DNA of 39,543 bases from Bacteroidales bacterium. GTDB lineage: Bacteria > Bacteroidota > Bacteroidia > Bacteroidales > UBA932. The notes beneath the pieces were generated by a model. That model searched no databases. It saw only the letters and a program-made list of their open reading frames with translations, and was not told the DNA's origin. Made by a program: the position numbers and the translations under genes. This document shows, piece after piece, positions 26,237 to 34,329 of this stretch. Location: positions 1 to 39,543 of the forward strand of contig JAKSKE010000013.1 in the NCBI GenBank assembly GCA_024401895.1, in the 5' to 3' direction. Within the stretch, counting starts at the first letter, position 1; every line of letters starts with the position of its first letter.

Positions 26237-29129
26237 ACAGCAAGCCTGCGTGATGTCGCGGAAGGGGACCCTGCTCGGTTGCGAAGGCGTTGAAGGACGG
26301 CCCCGAGTTGTAGTTGTAGGTAACTCCTATTCTGGTAGTGTATGGAATCCACAGGAGATTCCCAAGGACAATCTGAAGGTCGGCTCCGGTGCTCATCAGG
26401 GCTCCGGTGCGGTCGGAATCTCCAAACAGGGTGAAGTCGGAGTGAAGAATAAGTTCGAAGTTGCGGATATATGCTACCGGGCAAAGGAAAGACCAGTCGG
26501 CGTTTCCGAAAGGCATAGCGTAGTCGATACTGAACTTGGCCTGTTTGTCGAAGCTGGCGAGTTGGCTTGCAACGTGACTCTGGGTAAATCCGCGCGGCGC
26601 CGTATTCAGATACGGTTCGGCGAAGATTCCGTCTCCGGTGTGGGAATCGAGCATAGCGGAAAGTTTGATACCGTGAGTGCGTATGATTCCGGGCAGATAA
26701 CCGTACAGGTAGGTATAAAAGTCTCCCGAAAAGAGTTCGGTCAAACCGGGTCTGAAAGAATTGCCGACCTCGAGCCCTACACCGTAGCGGGGATAGATGC
26801 AACTGCTGGCAATGGGCTTCATCAGATATCCGCGAAGGCTTAAAGACAAGCGTTGCAGGGGTATGTTTGCCCCAAGGAACAAATCGTTGGATATGGAATA
26901 CTTGACTTGAGGTATAATTCCCCTTGTAAGGCCCCTGGAGTTTATGCTGAACGGTATATATGCCGACAAAGTGCCTGCAATCAGCGGTCGGGACGTCTTT
27001 TCACCTGTGATTCTGTAGTTTATATACCGGTCGGTGGTGATTTTCTCCAGTTTGTAATCCAGCGAATTGCGGTCGTTCAGGTCGGCGCTGAGCTCGAATA
27101 CGGGATAACATCCGCCATATTTGAACTTCAGATGACCGGAATGCTGCCATTTTCCGTCAACCGGCTGGGCGTGATAGGAAATGATTCCCGAAGCCGACCC
27201 GAGATGGTTCTGGAAGAAGGCGGTGGCGCCCAGACCTGCCGAAGTTGTGAGGCTCGACAGGCTCATTGTCTCTATTGTATTTGCGTCGATGAACAGTGGA
27301 ACCCAGGAGTGGAATCGCAGGAGATGCCCCAGCTTGGAGTAATTCCTAATTTTGTATTCGGTTGTATCACAATTCTTTACAGGAAGTTCGGGACTTTTAT
27401 CAGGAACCAGGAAGGAAACCCTTTCATAATCGAGCGACGTTACGTTCCTGTCTTCTGTGCCGTGGACGAGGCATATATTCCTGCCGTCTTTTCCCGGCTG
27501 TGAAAAATAGAGCTTGCCCGACGAGTAAACCCAGTCGGAGCCTCCGAAGCGGGTGTTGGAAAGTTGTAGAATCTTTTTGTCGGAAAGGTCTATGCAATAC
27601 AGTTCATCCACCCCGGTGCGGTCGCATACGAAGCTCAACTTGTCCAGGTATGGGTCGAGTTCCGATATGCTGGACAGAACGTTCTCTACCAGGGGAGTGA
27701 AACCGTCCGAGACGTTATATATGCCGGCTCCCGACGAAGTGTTGGCAACTGCAAAAAGCTTTTTCCCCACCCAGGCAAGGTCGGAGAGTTCAAACCCCGA
27801 CGGTGCCGCCGTACGGGATATCACGCTGCCGTCGGCCGGGTTCAGAATGACGACGTTGGAGCCGCCCCTTACGGGGTATTCGATTACGGCATAAAGGGCT
27901 TCACGGTCGCAACAGCAAACCTGAAAATATCGGGTTCCGCGGGTGAGGGAATGAATCTGCCCGTCGGCACCGTAGTAATTTACAACCGAATAGGATTTCA
28001 TCTCCCATCGCGCATCGCCAATGGTCTCGGTCCATACCAGACGCTTATAGATATTGTCGGTTTTCAAACCCTGATAGGAGGATGTAAAGCCGTGGAGCCT
28101 GCGCACGCAACCGCTGCTGTCTATTTCTACCAGTTCGCCGGTCCTTTCAATTCCGTGGCGCACGGCGTACAGCTTGCCGTTCATACAGGTAGTTCCTTCG
28201 TATGCGGTGTACCGGCGCAAGTCTCCTGTAACTGGCTTGACTTCCCTGAACGGAGCCCTCTGCCTTTCCCATTCCGCCCATTCGCGGGAGAGGGAGTCGG
28301 TGAGTTCACTCCATACGGTCTTGAAATTCTTTCCCGATATTTCCTTGATAGTCTTGTTGAAGTTGTTTATAGGCAGCCAGGGTTTTTCGATTATGCGGTC
28401 CAGGTATTTCCGGGTAAGGTCGGGTTCGTTGTAGAGGGCCGAAGGTCCGGCTATCTGAAGATATCCGGCACGGTAGTAGTCGGGGGTGAACTTGCGGTTT
28501 GAACCGTATCGCCATTGCCAGAAATTGCGCCGGTCTCCGTTTGCGAAGCAAACCCGGTAGTACTCCAGGAAGGAGGCTTTCCGGCCTCTTCCGTTTGCCA
28601 TTACTGCGGTTTCATAAGCTACCGCATCGCCTTCCATAATGGCAATGCTGGGGTAGAGGGCCCCTATAGCCATTGGCCACAGTTCGCCGAACAGGATTCT
28701 TCCTGCAAGGAATTTCCGGTCGTATCCCGGGTACATTTGGAAGTAGTGCCTGAATTCGTGGGAGCACAGCTGTTCGGTCCACAGGCTGCTTAACGGAGAA
28801 TATGAGTCGGGAACGGTGTAGAGTTCCATTCTGGACGGAGCCCAACCTACCGAACCGTTGGAAACGGCGTTTTCGGTGTGGAGGATTACGGGCAGTTTTT
28901 TTCTGAACGGCAGGTTTTCCGGAGTGTATTTTTCGAGGGTGCCGGCATATAGGAGTGCCAGAGAGTCGGCGTAGTTGGGATATATGATGCGGTACCCCGG
29001 AGTCTGCAGCTCTTTCCAACGGATAGCGGCATTGTCGGTGCCGTTGTTGTAAAACTGTGCCGCGAGCGGAATGCCCGACAGAATCAGGCATAAAAATACG
29101 GCTGAAATTTTTAATTCACAGGCTTTCAT
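26220..29129 (-). CDS. Secreted metallopeptidase-like / beta-propeller / outer-membrane barrel fusion
   Basis: A 969-residue exported protein. The signal peptide is MKACELKISAVFLCLILSGIPLAA, cleavage near AQ. The first domain (about 30-290) carries HEFRH at residues 124-128 and a downstream EGDAVAYE with Glu166, like the HExxH plus Glu zinc site of gluzincin peptidases. The middle (about 290-600) is made of short repeated strands with Asp and Trp typical of TolB/WD40-like propellers (LVEIDSSGCVRRLHG, VVILNPADGSVIS, LYCIDLSDKKILQLS). The last third (about 640-969) has amphipathic strands and ends in Phe (GLLFSVDF), as expected for an outer-membrane barrel. Substrate unknown. The start ATG is six bases behind a TACTTTTG box. 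Recognition of each part is by pattern only. Confidence 0.72.
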   Translation of the reverse strand: MKACELKISAVFLCLILSGIPLAAQFYNNGTDNAAIRWKELQTPGYRIIYPNYADSLALLYAGTLEKYTPENLPFRKKLPVILHTENAVSNGSVGWAPSRMELYTVPDSYSPLSSLWTEQLCSHEFRHYFQMYPGYDRKFLAGRILFGELWPMAIGALYPSIAIMEGDAVAYETAVMANGRGRKASFLEYYRVCFANGDRRNFWQWRYGSNRKFTPDYYRAGYLQIAGPSALYNEPDLTRKYLDRIIEKPWLPINNFNKTIKEISGKNFKTVWSELTDSLSREWAEWERQRAPFREVKPVTGDLRRYTAYEGTTCMNGKLYAVRHGIERTGELVEIDSSGCVRRLHGFTSSYQGLKTDNIYKRLVWTETIGDARWEMKSYSVVNYYGADGQIHSLTRGTRYFQVCCCDREALYAVIEYPVRGGSNVVILNPADGSVISRTAAPSGFELSDLAWVGKKLFAVANTSSGAGIYNVSDGFTPLVENVLSSISELDPYLDKLSFVCDRTGVDELYCIDLSDKKILQLSNTRFGGSDWVYSSGKLYFSQPGKDGRNICLVHGTEDRNVTSLDYERVSFLVPDKSPELPVKNCDTTEYKIRNYSKLGHLLRFHSWVPLFIDANTIETMSLSSLTTSAGLGATAFFQNHLGSASGIISYHAQPVDGKWQHSGHLKFKYGGCYPVFELSADLNDRNSLDYKLEKITTDRYINYRITGEKTSRPLIAGTLSAYIPFSINSRGLTRGIIPQVKYSISNDLFLGANIPLQRLSLSLRGYLMKPIASSCIYPRYGVGLEVGNSFRPGLTELFSGDFYTYLYGYLPGIIRTHGIKLSAMLDSHTGDGIFAEPYLNTAPRGFTQSHVASQLASFDKQAKFSIDYAMPFGNADWSFLCPVAYIRNFELILHSDFTLFGDSDRTGALMSTGADLQIVLGNLLWIPYTTRIGVTYNYNSGPSFNAFATEQGPLPRHHAGLLFSVDF

Positions 29130-29135
29130 TCTACA

Positions 29136-29143
29136 CAAAAGTA
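29136..29143 (-). promoter_or_regulatory. TANNTTTG promoter box (TACTTTTG) for the peptidase-propeller-barrel gene
   Basis: TACTTTTG on the minus strand, six bases before the ATG at 29129. It is paired back to back with the Na/Pi symporter box, with 14 bases between the two. A leaderless transcript is predicted. Confidence 0.55.
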
Positions 29144-29157
29144 ACATAAAAAATCGT

Positions 29158-29165
29158 TAACTTTG
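29158..29165 (+). promoter_or_regulatory. TANNTTTG promoter box (TAACTTTG) for the Na/Pi symporter operon
   Basis: TAACTTTG on the plus strand, six bases before the ATG at 29172. This spacing rules out the TTG at 29163 as a start, since it lies inside the box. A leaderless transcript is predicted. Confidence 0.58.
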
Positions 29166-29171
29166 CCAAAT

Positions 29172-30911
29172 ATGGGTATGTTGTTGAAAATACTGACTCT
29201 GCTGGGTTCCCTGGGTATGTTCCTGTATGGAATGTCGCTTATGAGCGGAGGGTTGCAGAAGTTAGCCGGAGCCAAGTTGAGGTCCTTTATGTCCAAGGCC
29301 ACCTCGTCTCCATTTAAATGTATTCTTTCGGGTATCATTATAACCGCACTTGTCCAGTCTTCTACGGCTACGACGCTTATGCTCGTGAGTTTCGTGAATG
29401 CCGGACTGCTGAGCCTTGTGAATGCCATAGGCGTAATTATGGGTGCCAACATAGGTACAACGGTTACGGCCTGGATATTCGCCCTGTCTTTCGGCGACTT
29501 CAATTTCAGTCTGGGAACAATCGCGGTTCCGCTAATGTTCTTCGCTTTCCTGGCAATTTCACTCAAGAGTAAGAAATACAACAATTTTGGAGAATTCCTT
29601 ATGGGATTCGCGCTGTTGTTCCTGGGTCTCACCACCCTGAGGGAAACATCTACGGTATTGCTCGACAACGACGCCGTGCGGGTATTCCTTTCCGGACTTA
29701 CCGGAGCCGGGGTGTTCTCTATCCTGCTCTTTATGGTCATTGGAGCTATGATGACCCTTATGCTCCAGAGTTCGGCTGCAACTATGGCCATTACAATGGT
29801 GCTTGTGGCAAACGGCTATATTCCGTTTACCATTGCGGCCGCTATGGTGCTTGGAGAAAACATAGGAACCACCATAACCTCCAATATTGCGGCTTCGGTA
29901 GCCAACGTGTCGGCAAAGCGTACGGCCCGTGCCCATATGCTTTTCAATGTGTTCGGAGTCCTTTGGGCAAGCATACTGTTCCGTCCGTTCCTTTCTATGA
30001 TAGGAAAGGTGGTCGAGGGCCTTTTCGGTTTTCCCAACCCGATGGAAGTTTCATTCGACACCGCCAGCGAAGAGACCCGCGAGGCGCTTGTGAACAGCCT
30101 GCCGTTTGTGGTTGCAACGCTGCACACGTTCTTCAACATAATTACAACGTTGATTCTGGTATGGTTCATACCTGTAATCAGCAAAATTGTGACCCTGATG
30201 GTTCCCAACCGCGAGGGCGAGGAGGTTTACCGTCTCAAGTTCATACACCACGGAGTCTTGAATACAGCCGAACTTTCACTCAAGGAGTCCCAGCAGGAAA
30301 TTGTACGTTTTGGAGAACTGTGCCGTACCGGTCTGGGCTATGTGCGTGAGGCTGTGGCGTGTGGCAACGAAGACGACTTCGCCAAAAAGAGAGAGGAACT
30401 TATTAAATTCGAAGAGACTACCGACGGCATAGAATACGAAATTGCCAGCTACCTGGGCGAAGTTTCCAAGATGGAGGTATCGTCGTCGGCCCTGTCCCGA
30501 ATCAAGGGAAGCTACCGCATAATAGGAGAGATGGAAAGTCTTGGAGACAGCGAAGAGGGCATAGGAAGAATGCTCCAGCGCTGCTATGACCACGGCCGCA
30601 AGTTCAGCGACGATATGCTTGGCAAGGTGAACAAAATGATTGATTTGCTGGACGAGGCCTATGCGGCAATGATTCACAACCTTCAGATTCCCATTCATGA
30701 AATTACCGACATTAAGAACGCGATGGTGGCCGAGGCCAATATCAATGACTATCGCGACAAACTGCGCGACGAGCATCTGAACAATTTCGAACACGAAGAT
30801 TACGATTACGAGACAGGAGTCTTCTATATGGATATTATCTCTGAAATGGAGAAGATGGGAGACTTTGTCATAAACATCTCAGAAGCCCTGATGGATGAAA
30901 AGGAAGATTAG
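29172..30911 (+). CDS. Na/Pi cotransporter family protein with PhoU-like domain
   Basis: A 579-residue inner-membrane symporter, likely for sodium-driven phosphate transport or efflux. The membrane part contains the two inverted QSS repeats of the NptA/Na-Pi family: ALVQSSTATTLMLVSFVNAG (about residues 60-79) and MLQSSAATMAITMVLVANGY (about 197-216), each followed by GxNIGTT (GANIGTTVTAW, GENIGTTITSN). The C-terminal soluble part (about 360-579) is helical and acidic, like a PhoU domain. The ATG at 29172 is used. Its stop lies 17 bases inside the next gene. It heads a plus-strand run through thyA, folA and mutS. Confidence 0.92.
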   Translation: MGMLLKILTLLGSLGMFLYGMSLMSGGLQKLAGAKLRSFMSKATSSPFKCILSGIIITALVQSSTATTLMLVSFVNAGLLSLVNAIGVIMGANIGTTVTAWIFALSFGDFNFSLGTIAVPLMFFAFLAISLKSKKYNNFGEFLMGFALLFLGLTTLRETSTVLLDNDAVRVFLSGLTGAGVFSILLFMVIGAMMTLMLQSSAATMAITMVLVANGYIPFTIAAAMVLGENIGTTITSNIAASVANVSAKRTARAHMLFNVFGVLWASILFRPFLSMIGKVVEGLFGFPNPMEVSFDTASEETREALVNSLPFVVATLHTFFNIITTLILVWFIPVISKIVTLMVPNREGEEVYRLKFIHHGVLNTAELSLKESQQEIVRFGELCRTGLGYVREAVACGNEDDFAKKREELIKFEETTDGIEYEIASYLGEVSKMEVSSSALSRIKGSYRIIGEMESLGDSEEGIGRMLQRCYDHGRKFSDDMLGKVNKMIDLLDEAYAAMIHNLQIPIHEITDIKNAMVAEANINDYRDKLRDEHLNNFEHEDYDYETGVFYMDIISEMEKMGDFVINISEALMDEKED

Positions 30912-31677
30912 TGTAATTCTGCTTGCAAGTCTTGTGCTGCTTTCCTGCCATAACCCCGGGAAGAAGGCAGCGCCTGCCGTACAGGTAAGCCGGGAGCAGG
31001 TTCTGATGACTTTTTTCAGGTCATTGGCAAGCAAGACCGATGCCCAGATTTCGGACAGTATGAAGGTCTTCTACCACAGGTATGAGAAGGATTCCGTTAT
31101 GCTGCAACTGGTTCAGGACTATCTTTACGACCCTAATTCTCCATATCGCAACGAAGATGTATATCTGCCGTTCGTAAAGGAAATGGCCGGCAGCGAGAGT
31201 ACTCCCGATTCCCTGCGTGCGTTCTATTCCCGTCAGGTGAAGATGTGCTCTTTGAACCGGCGCGGCACCAACGCGGCCGACTTCGAATACATAACCCTGG
31301 ACGGAAGGAAAAGCCGGCTGTATGACATTCAGGCGCAGACAACCCTGCTGTTCTTTTCCAACCCCGGATGCGAAGCCTGCAAAGAAATAACCGATGCGCT
31401 GCAGTCCAACCCCGCTTTCTGTAGGGCCGTGGCCGATGGCAAACTGGCGGTGATGAACATTTATATCGACGAGGACCTGTCTGAGTGGAGAAAATATGCC
31501 GAGCAGTATCCGCCAACCTGGGAAAACGGGTATGACCCGAATTATATCATAAGGAAGGATTTGCTGTACAATGTGCGCGCAATACCTTCCCTCTATGTTT
31601 TGGACGAATATAAGAAAGTCATACTCAAGGATGCCCCACCCGAACTGGTGTTCAATTTCTTAGCGAATATATTATGA
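30895..31677 (+). CDS. Thioredoxin-like lipoprotein (DUF5106-type)
   Basis: A 260-residue lipoprotein: [18 protein letters not shown] with lipidated Cys18. An N-terminal helical domain (about 30-125) resembles the Bacteroidota DUF5106 module. The C-terminal thioredoxin fold (about 126-260) has [31 protein letters not shown] with the redox pair Cys159-x-x-Cys162, and the cis-proline strand [15 protein letters not shown]. It probably reduces or isomerises disulfides on the outer side of the inner membrane or on the outer membrane. It overlaps the symporter gene by 17 bases and thyA by 4 bases (ATGA). Partner proteins are not known. Confidence 0.85.
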   Translation: MKRKISVILLASLVLLSCHNPGKKAAPAVQVSREQVLMTFFRSLASKTDAQISDSMKVFYHRYEKDSVMLQLVQDYLYDPNSPYRNEDVYLPFVKEMAGSESTPDSLRAFYSRQVKMCSLNRRGTNAADFEYITLDGRKSRLYDIQAQTTLLFFSNPGCEACKEITDALQSNPAFCRAVADGKLAVMNIYIDEDLSEWRKYAEQYPPTWENGYDPNYIIRKDLLYNVRAIPSLYVLDEYKKVILKDAPPELVFNFLANIL

Positions 31678-32468
31678 AACAGTATCAGGATCTTCTAAAG
31701 CTCATAATGGATTCCGGAACCGTCAAGAGTGACCGTACCGGAGTCGGAACCAAAAGCATATTCGGGCATCAGATGCGCTTTGACCTGAGCGAAGGTTTTC
31801 CGCTGCTCACCACCAAGAAGGTTCATCTGAAGTCGATTATTTACGAACTTCTGTGGTTTATCCAGGGAAGCACGAACATCTCTTATCTGAAGGAGCACGG
31901 AGTGAGCATCTGGGATGAGTGGGCCGACGAAAACGGCGACCTGGGTCCTGTTTACGGGCAGCAGTGGCGCAGTTGGCGCACCCCGGACGGACGTTCGATA
32001 GACCAGCTGTCGGAGGTGATAGAAACAATAAAGAAGAATCCCGATTCCCGCAGAATGATAGTCTGCGCCTGGAATCCGTCCGACGTTGACAGAATGGCGC
32101 TGCCGCCCTGCCACTGTTTCTTCCAGTTTTACGTTGCCGACGGAAAATTGAGCTGCCAGCTCTATCAGCGCAGCGCCGACACCTTCCTTGGAGTGCCGTT
32201 CAATATTGCCTCCTACGCCCTTCTCACAATGATGATTGCCCAGGTGTGCGGGCTGCAACCCGGAGAGTTTGTGCATACCACGGGCGATACCCACATTTAT
32301 CTGAACCATTTCGAGCAGGTGCGCGAGCAGCTTTCGCGCGAACCGCGGCCGCTTCCCAAAATGAAAATCAACCCGAACGTAAAGAGTATCTTCGATTTCA
32401 AGTACGAAGATTTTACTCTTGAAGGTTATGAACCCTGGCCCGCAATCAAGGCTCCGGTAGCAGTTTAG
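31674..32468 (+). CDS. thyA: Thymidylate synthase (ThyA type)
   Basis: Makes dTMP from dUMP using methylene-tetrahydrofolate, and produces dihydrofolate. The protein is 264 residues, the same length as the E. coli enzyme. Key parts: [20 protein letters not shown] (phosphate Arg), the [11 protein letters not shown] turn, catalytic Cys146 in [12 protein letters not shown], the [17 protein letters not shown] segment and HIYLNHFEQ. It overlaps the lipoprotein upstream (ATGA) and is followed two bases later by folA, which recycles the dihydrofolate it produces. This pairing is common in bacteria. Confidence 0.97.
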   Translation: MKQYQDLLKLIMDSGTVKSDRTGVGTKSIFGHQMRFDLSEGFPLLTTKKVHLKSIIYELLWFIQGSTNISYLKEHGVSIWDEWADENGDLGPVYGQQWRSWRTPDGRSIDQLSEVIETIKKNPDSRRMIVCAWNPSDVDRMALPPCHCFFQFYVADGKLSCQLYQRSADTFLGVPFNIASYALLTMMIAQVCGLQPGEFVHTTGDTHIYLNHFEQVREQLSREPRPLPKMKINPNVKSIFDFKYEDFTLEGYEPWPAIKAPVAV

Positions 32469-32470
32469 TT

Positions 32471-32959
32471 ATGGAAAAGTGTCTGATAGTCGCAATTGGC
32501 GACAAAAACGAGATTGGGGTAAAAGGAGAATTGCCCTGGCATTTGAGCGAAGACCTTAAGTACTTCAAGGAAACTACAAAGGGTTTTCCTGTAATTATGG
32601 GCAGGACCACATATTTTTCACTTCCCAAACATCCTCTTCCGGGAAGGCAGAACATAGTGCTGAATCTTGGGGGAGACCCCATTCCCGAAGCGCAGTGCGT
32701 CTATTCTTTCGATGAAGCCTACAAGGCTGCAGAGGGGGCGTCAAAATGTTTTGTCATAGGAGGCGCGTCGGTTTACAGGGCCGCTCTCGACCAGATGGAC
32801 ACCCTCTACATTACCAGGGTTCACGCCGTAATTCCCGAAGCTGACGTGTTTTTCCCCGAGATAGACCTTTCTGTATGGCAAAGGACAAGCGTTTCCGACA
32901 CACGTCACGACCAATCGACCGGATACGATTTCGAATTTGAAATTTACAGGCGCAAATGA
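32471..32959 (+). CDS. folA: Dihydrofolate reductase
   Basis: Reduces dihydrofolate to tetrahydrofolate with NADPH. The protein is 162 residues, normal. It starts with CLIVAIGDKNEIGVKGELPWHLSEDLKYFK, in which Asp28 matches the substrate-binding acidic residue. The NADPH motif VIMGRTTYFSLP and the later CFVIGGASVYRAAL follow, and the C-terminus ends in FEFEIYRRK. The gene is coupled to thyA (two-base gap) and its stop overlaps the SNF transporter start as ATGA. folK lies 30 kb away in the same window. Confidence 0.96.
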   Translation: MEKCLIVAIGDKNEIGVKGELPWHLSEDLKYFKETTKGFPVIMGRTTYFSLPKHPLPGRQNIVLNLGGDPIPEAQCVYSFDEAYKAAEGASKCFVIGGASVYRAALDQMDTLYITRVHAVIPEADVFFPEIDLSVWQRTSVSDTRHDQSTGYDFEFEIYRRK

Positions 32960-34320
32960 ATAACAGCAGAGAGAAATTCAGCGGACGCATTTCCCTTATT
33001 GCCGCTTTCGCAGGTTCTGCCATAGGCCTTGGGAATATATGGAGATTTCCCTATATGGTGGGCGAGAACGGTGGGGCCGCATTCATTGTAGTATATATTC
33101 TTTGCTCGCTGCTTGTAGCGCTGCCCGTTTTCTTTACCGAATCGCTGTTGGGGAGGAACAGCGGAAAGGGTCTGGTTTCCACAATGAACACTTTCTTCGG
33201 CGGCAAGACCAGGAAGGTGATGAGCGTGATAATCCTTACGGCCCCAATACTGATTACTTCTTTCTACAGCGTGGTAGGCGGATGGTCTCTGGATTTTTTT
33301 GTTCGAGCCTGTATGGGAGAATTCTGCGACATTTCAAAGGAAGAGGCGGTGCAATTCTTCGGCAAATACTCCACATCGGTGACCGAACCCATAATTTCTC
33401 ATTTTCTGTTCCTCTTGGTTTCGATAGCAATCGTAAGCCGGGGAATAAAGAAAGGGATAGAAAAATTCAACAATATTACCGTCCCCATACTGTTTCTGCT
33501 CATTCTTCTGTTTATTTTTTATTCCAGCTCTCTGCCCGGGGCACAGGAGGGAGTGAAATATCTGCTTAAGCCCGATTTCGGAAAGATTACTCCCGGAGTT
33601 CTGGCGAGTGCAATGGGACAGTCTTTCTTTTCTCTGTCCCTGGGTGTAGGTACCGTTATGGTGTATTCGTCCTATATGAAGAAGAGCGAGAATATACTGG
33701 AGGCAGGTTCCTATACGGTCTTTTTCGACACTTGTTTCGCCATTCTGGCCAGCTTTGCCATAATTCCGGCAGTGTTCTCGGCTGGAATAGAACTCAATGC
33801 AGGGCCTTCGCTCGTTTTCGAGACATTGCCGTATATTTTCACATCATTCAAGACAGTTTCTCCATTCTTGAGTTATGTGATACCCGTTATATTCTTCCTT
33901 TCCATCCTGGGCGCGGCCATAACTTCCGAAATTTCACTCCTGGAGGTTATTGTAGATTATCTGGTGGAGGAAAAGGGCTTGAGCCGCAAGAAAGCTTCGG
34001 TCATTTGTTTTACCGTTTGCCTTCTGATAGGCATAGTATGCAGCCTGTCCTTCGGACCTTTGTCGGGAATACAGATAGCCGGAAAAAATATTTTCGGATT
34101 TTTTGACAGTATTTCTTCCAATCTGTTTATGATACTGTGCTCGCTTATATTCGCCCTGCTGGTAGGATGGAAAATGGACAGAAAAACTGTATGGAATGAA
34201 CTTACAAATGAAGGCAGGGGCAAAAAGAGTGTGAAAATATATCCGGTATTGTATTTCTGGATACGGTACATTGTACCCGTTATGCTGGTTATAATATTCA
34301 TTACCAACATTTTCAATTAA
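32956..34320 (+). CDS. Sodium-dependent transporter, SNF / neurotransmitter:sodium symporter family
   Basis: A 454-residue inner-membrane protein of the LeuT fold. The N-terminal signature is complete: FAGSAIGLGNIWRFPYMVGENGGAAF, including the unwound TM1 region and the NGGAAF sodium site. Around eleven or twelve hydrophobic segments can be counted, with MGQSFFSLSLGVGTVMVYSSYM (TM6-like) at the expected place. Substrate is likely an amino acid but cannot be read from the sequence. It overlaps folA by 4 bases and is followed nine bases later by mutS, so it sits inside a nucleotide/repair operon with no obvious link in function. Confidence 0.93.
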   Translation: MNNSREKFSGRISLIAAFAGSAIGLGNIWRFPYMVGENGGAAFIVVYILCSLLVALPVFFTESLLGRNSGKGLVSTMNTFFGGKTRKVMSVIILTAPILITSFYSVVGGWSLDFFVRACMGEFCDISKEEAVQFFGKYSTSVTEPIISHFLFLLVSIAIVSRGIKKGIEKFNNITVPILFLLILLFIFYSSSLPGAQEGVKYLLKPDFGKITPGVLASAMGQSFFSLSLGVGTVMVYSSYMKKSENILEAGSYTVFFDTCFAILASFAIIPAVFSAGIELNAGPSLVFETLPYIFTSFKTVSPFLSYVIPVIFFLSILGAAITSEISLLEVIVDYLVEEKGLSRKKASVICFTVCLLIGIVCSLSFGPLSGIQIAGKNIFGFFDSISSNLFMILCSLIFALLVGWKMDRKTVWNELTNEGRGKKSVKIYPVLYFWIRYIVPVMLVIIFITNIFN

Positions 34321-34329
34321 ACGAAAGCT

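Noticed and set aside
29163..29171. TTG start for the Na/Pi symporter three codons upstream of the ATG
   Set aside because: The TTG lies inside the TAACTTTG promoter box, so it would probably not be transcribed.
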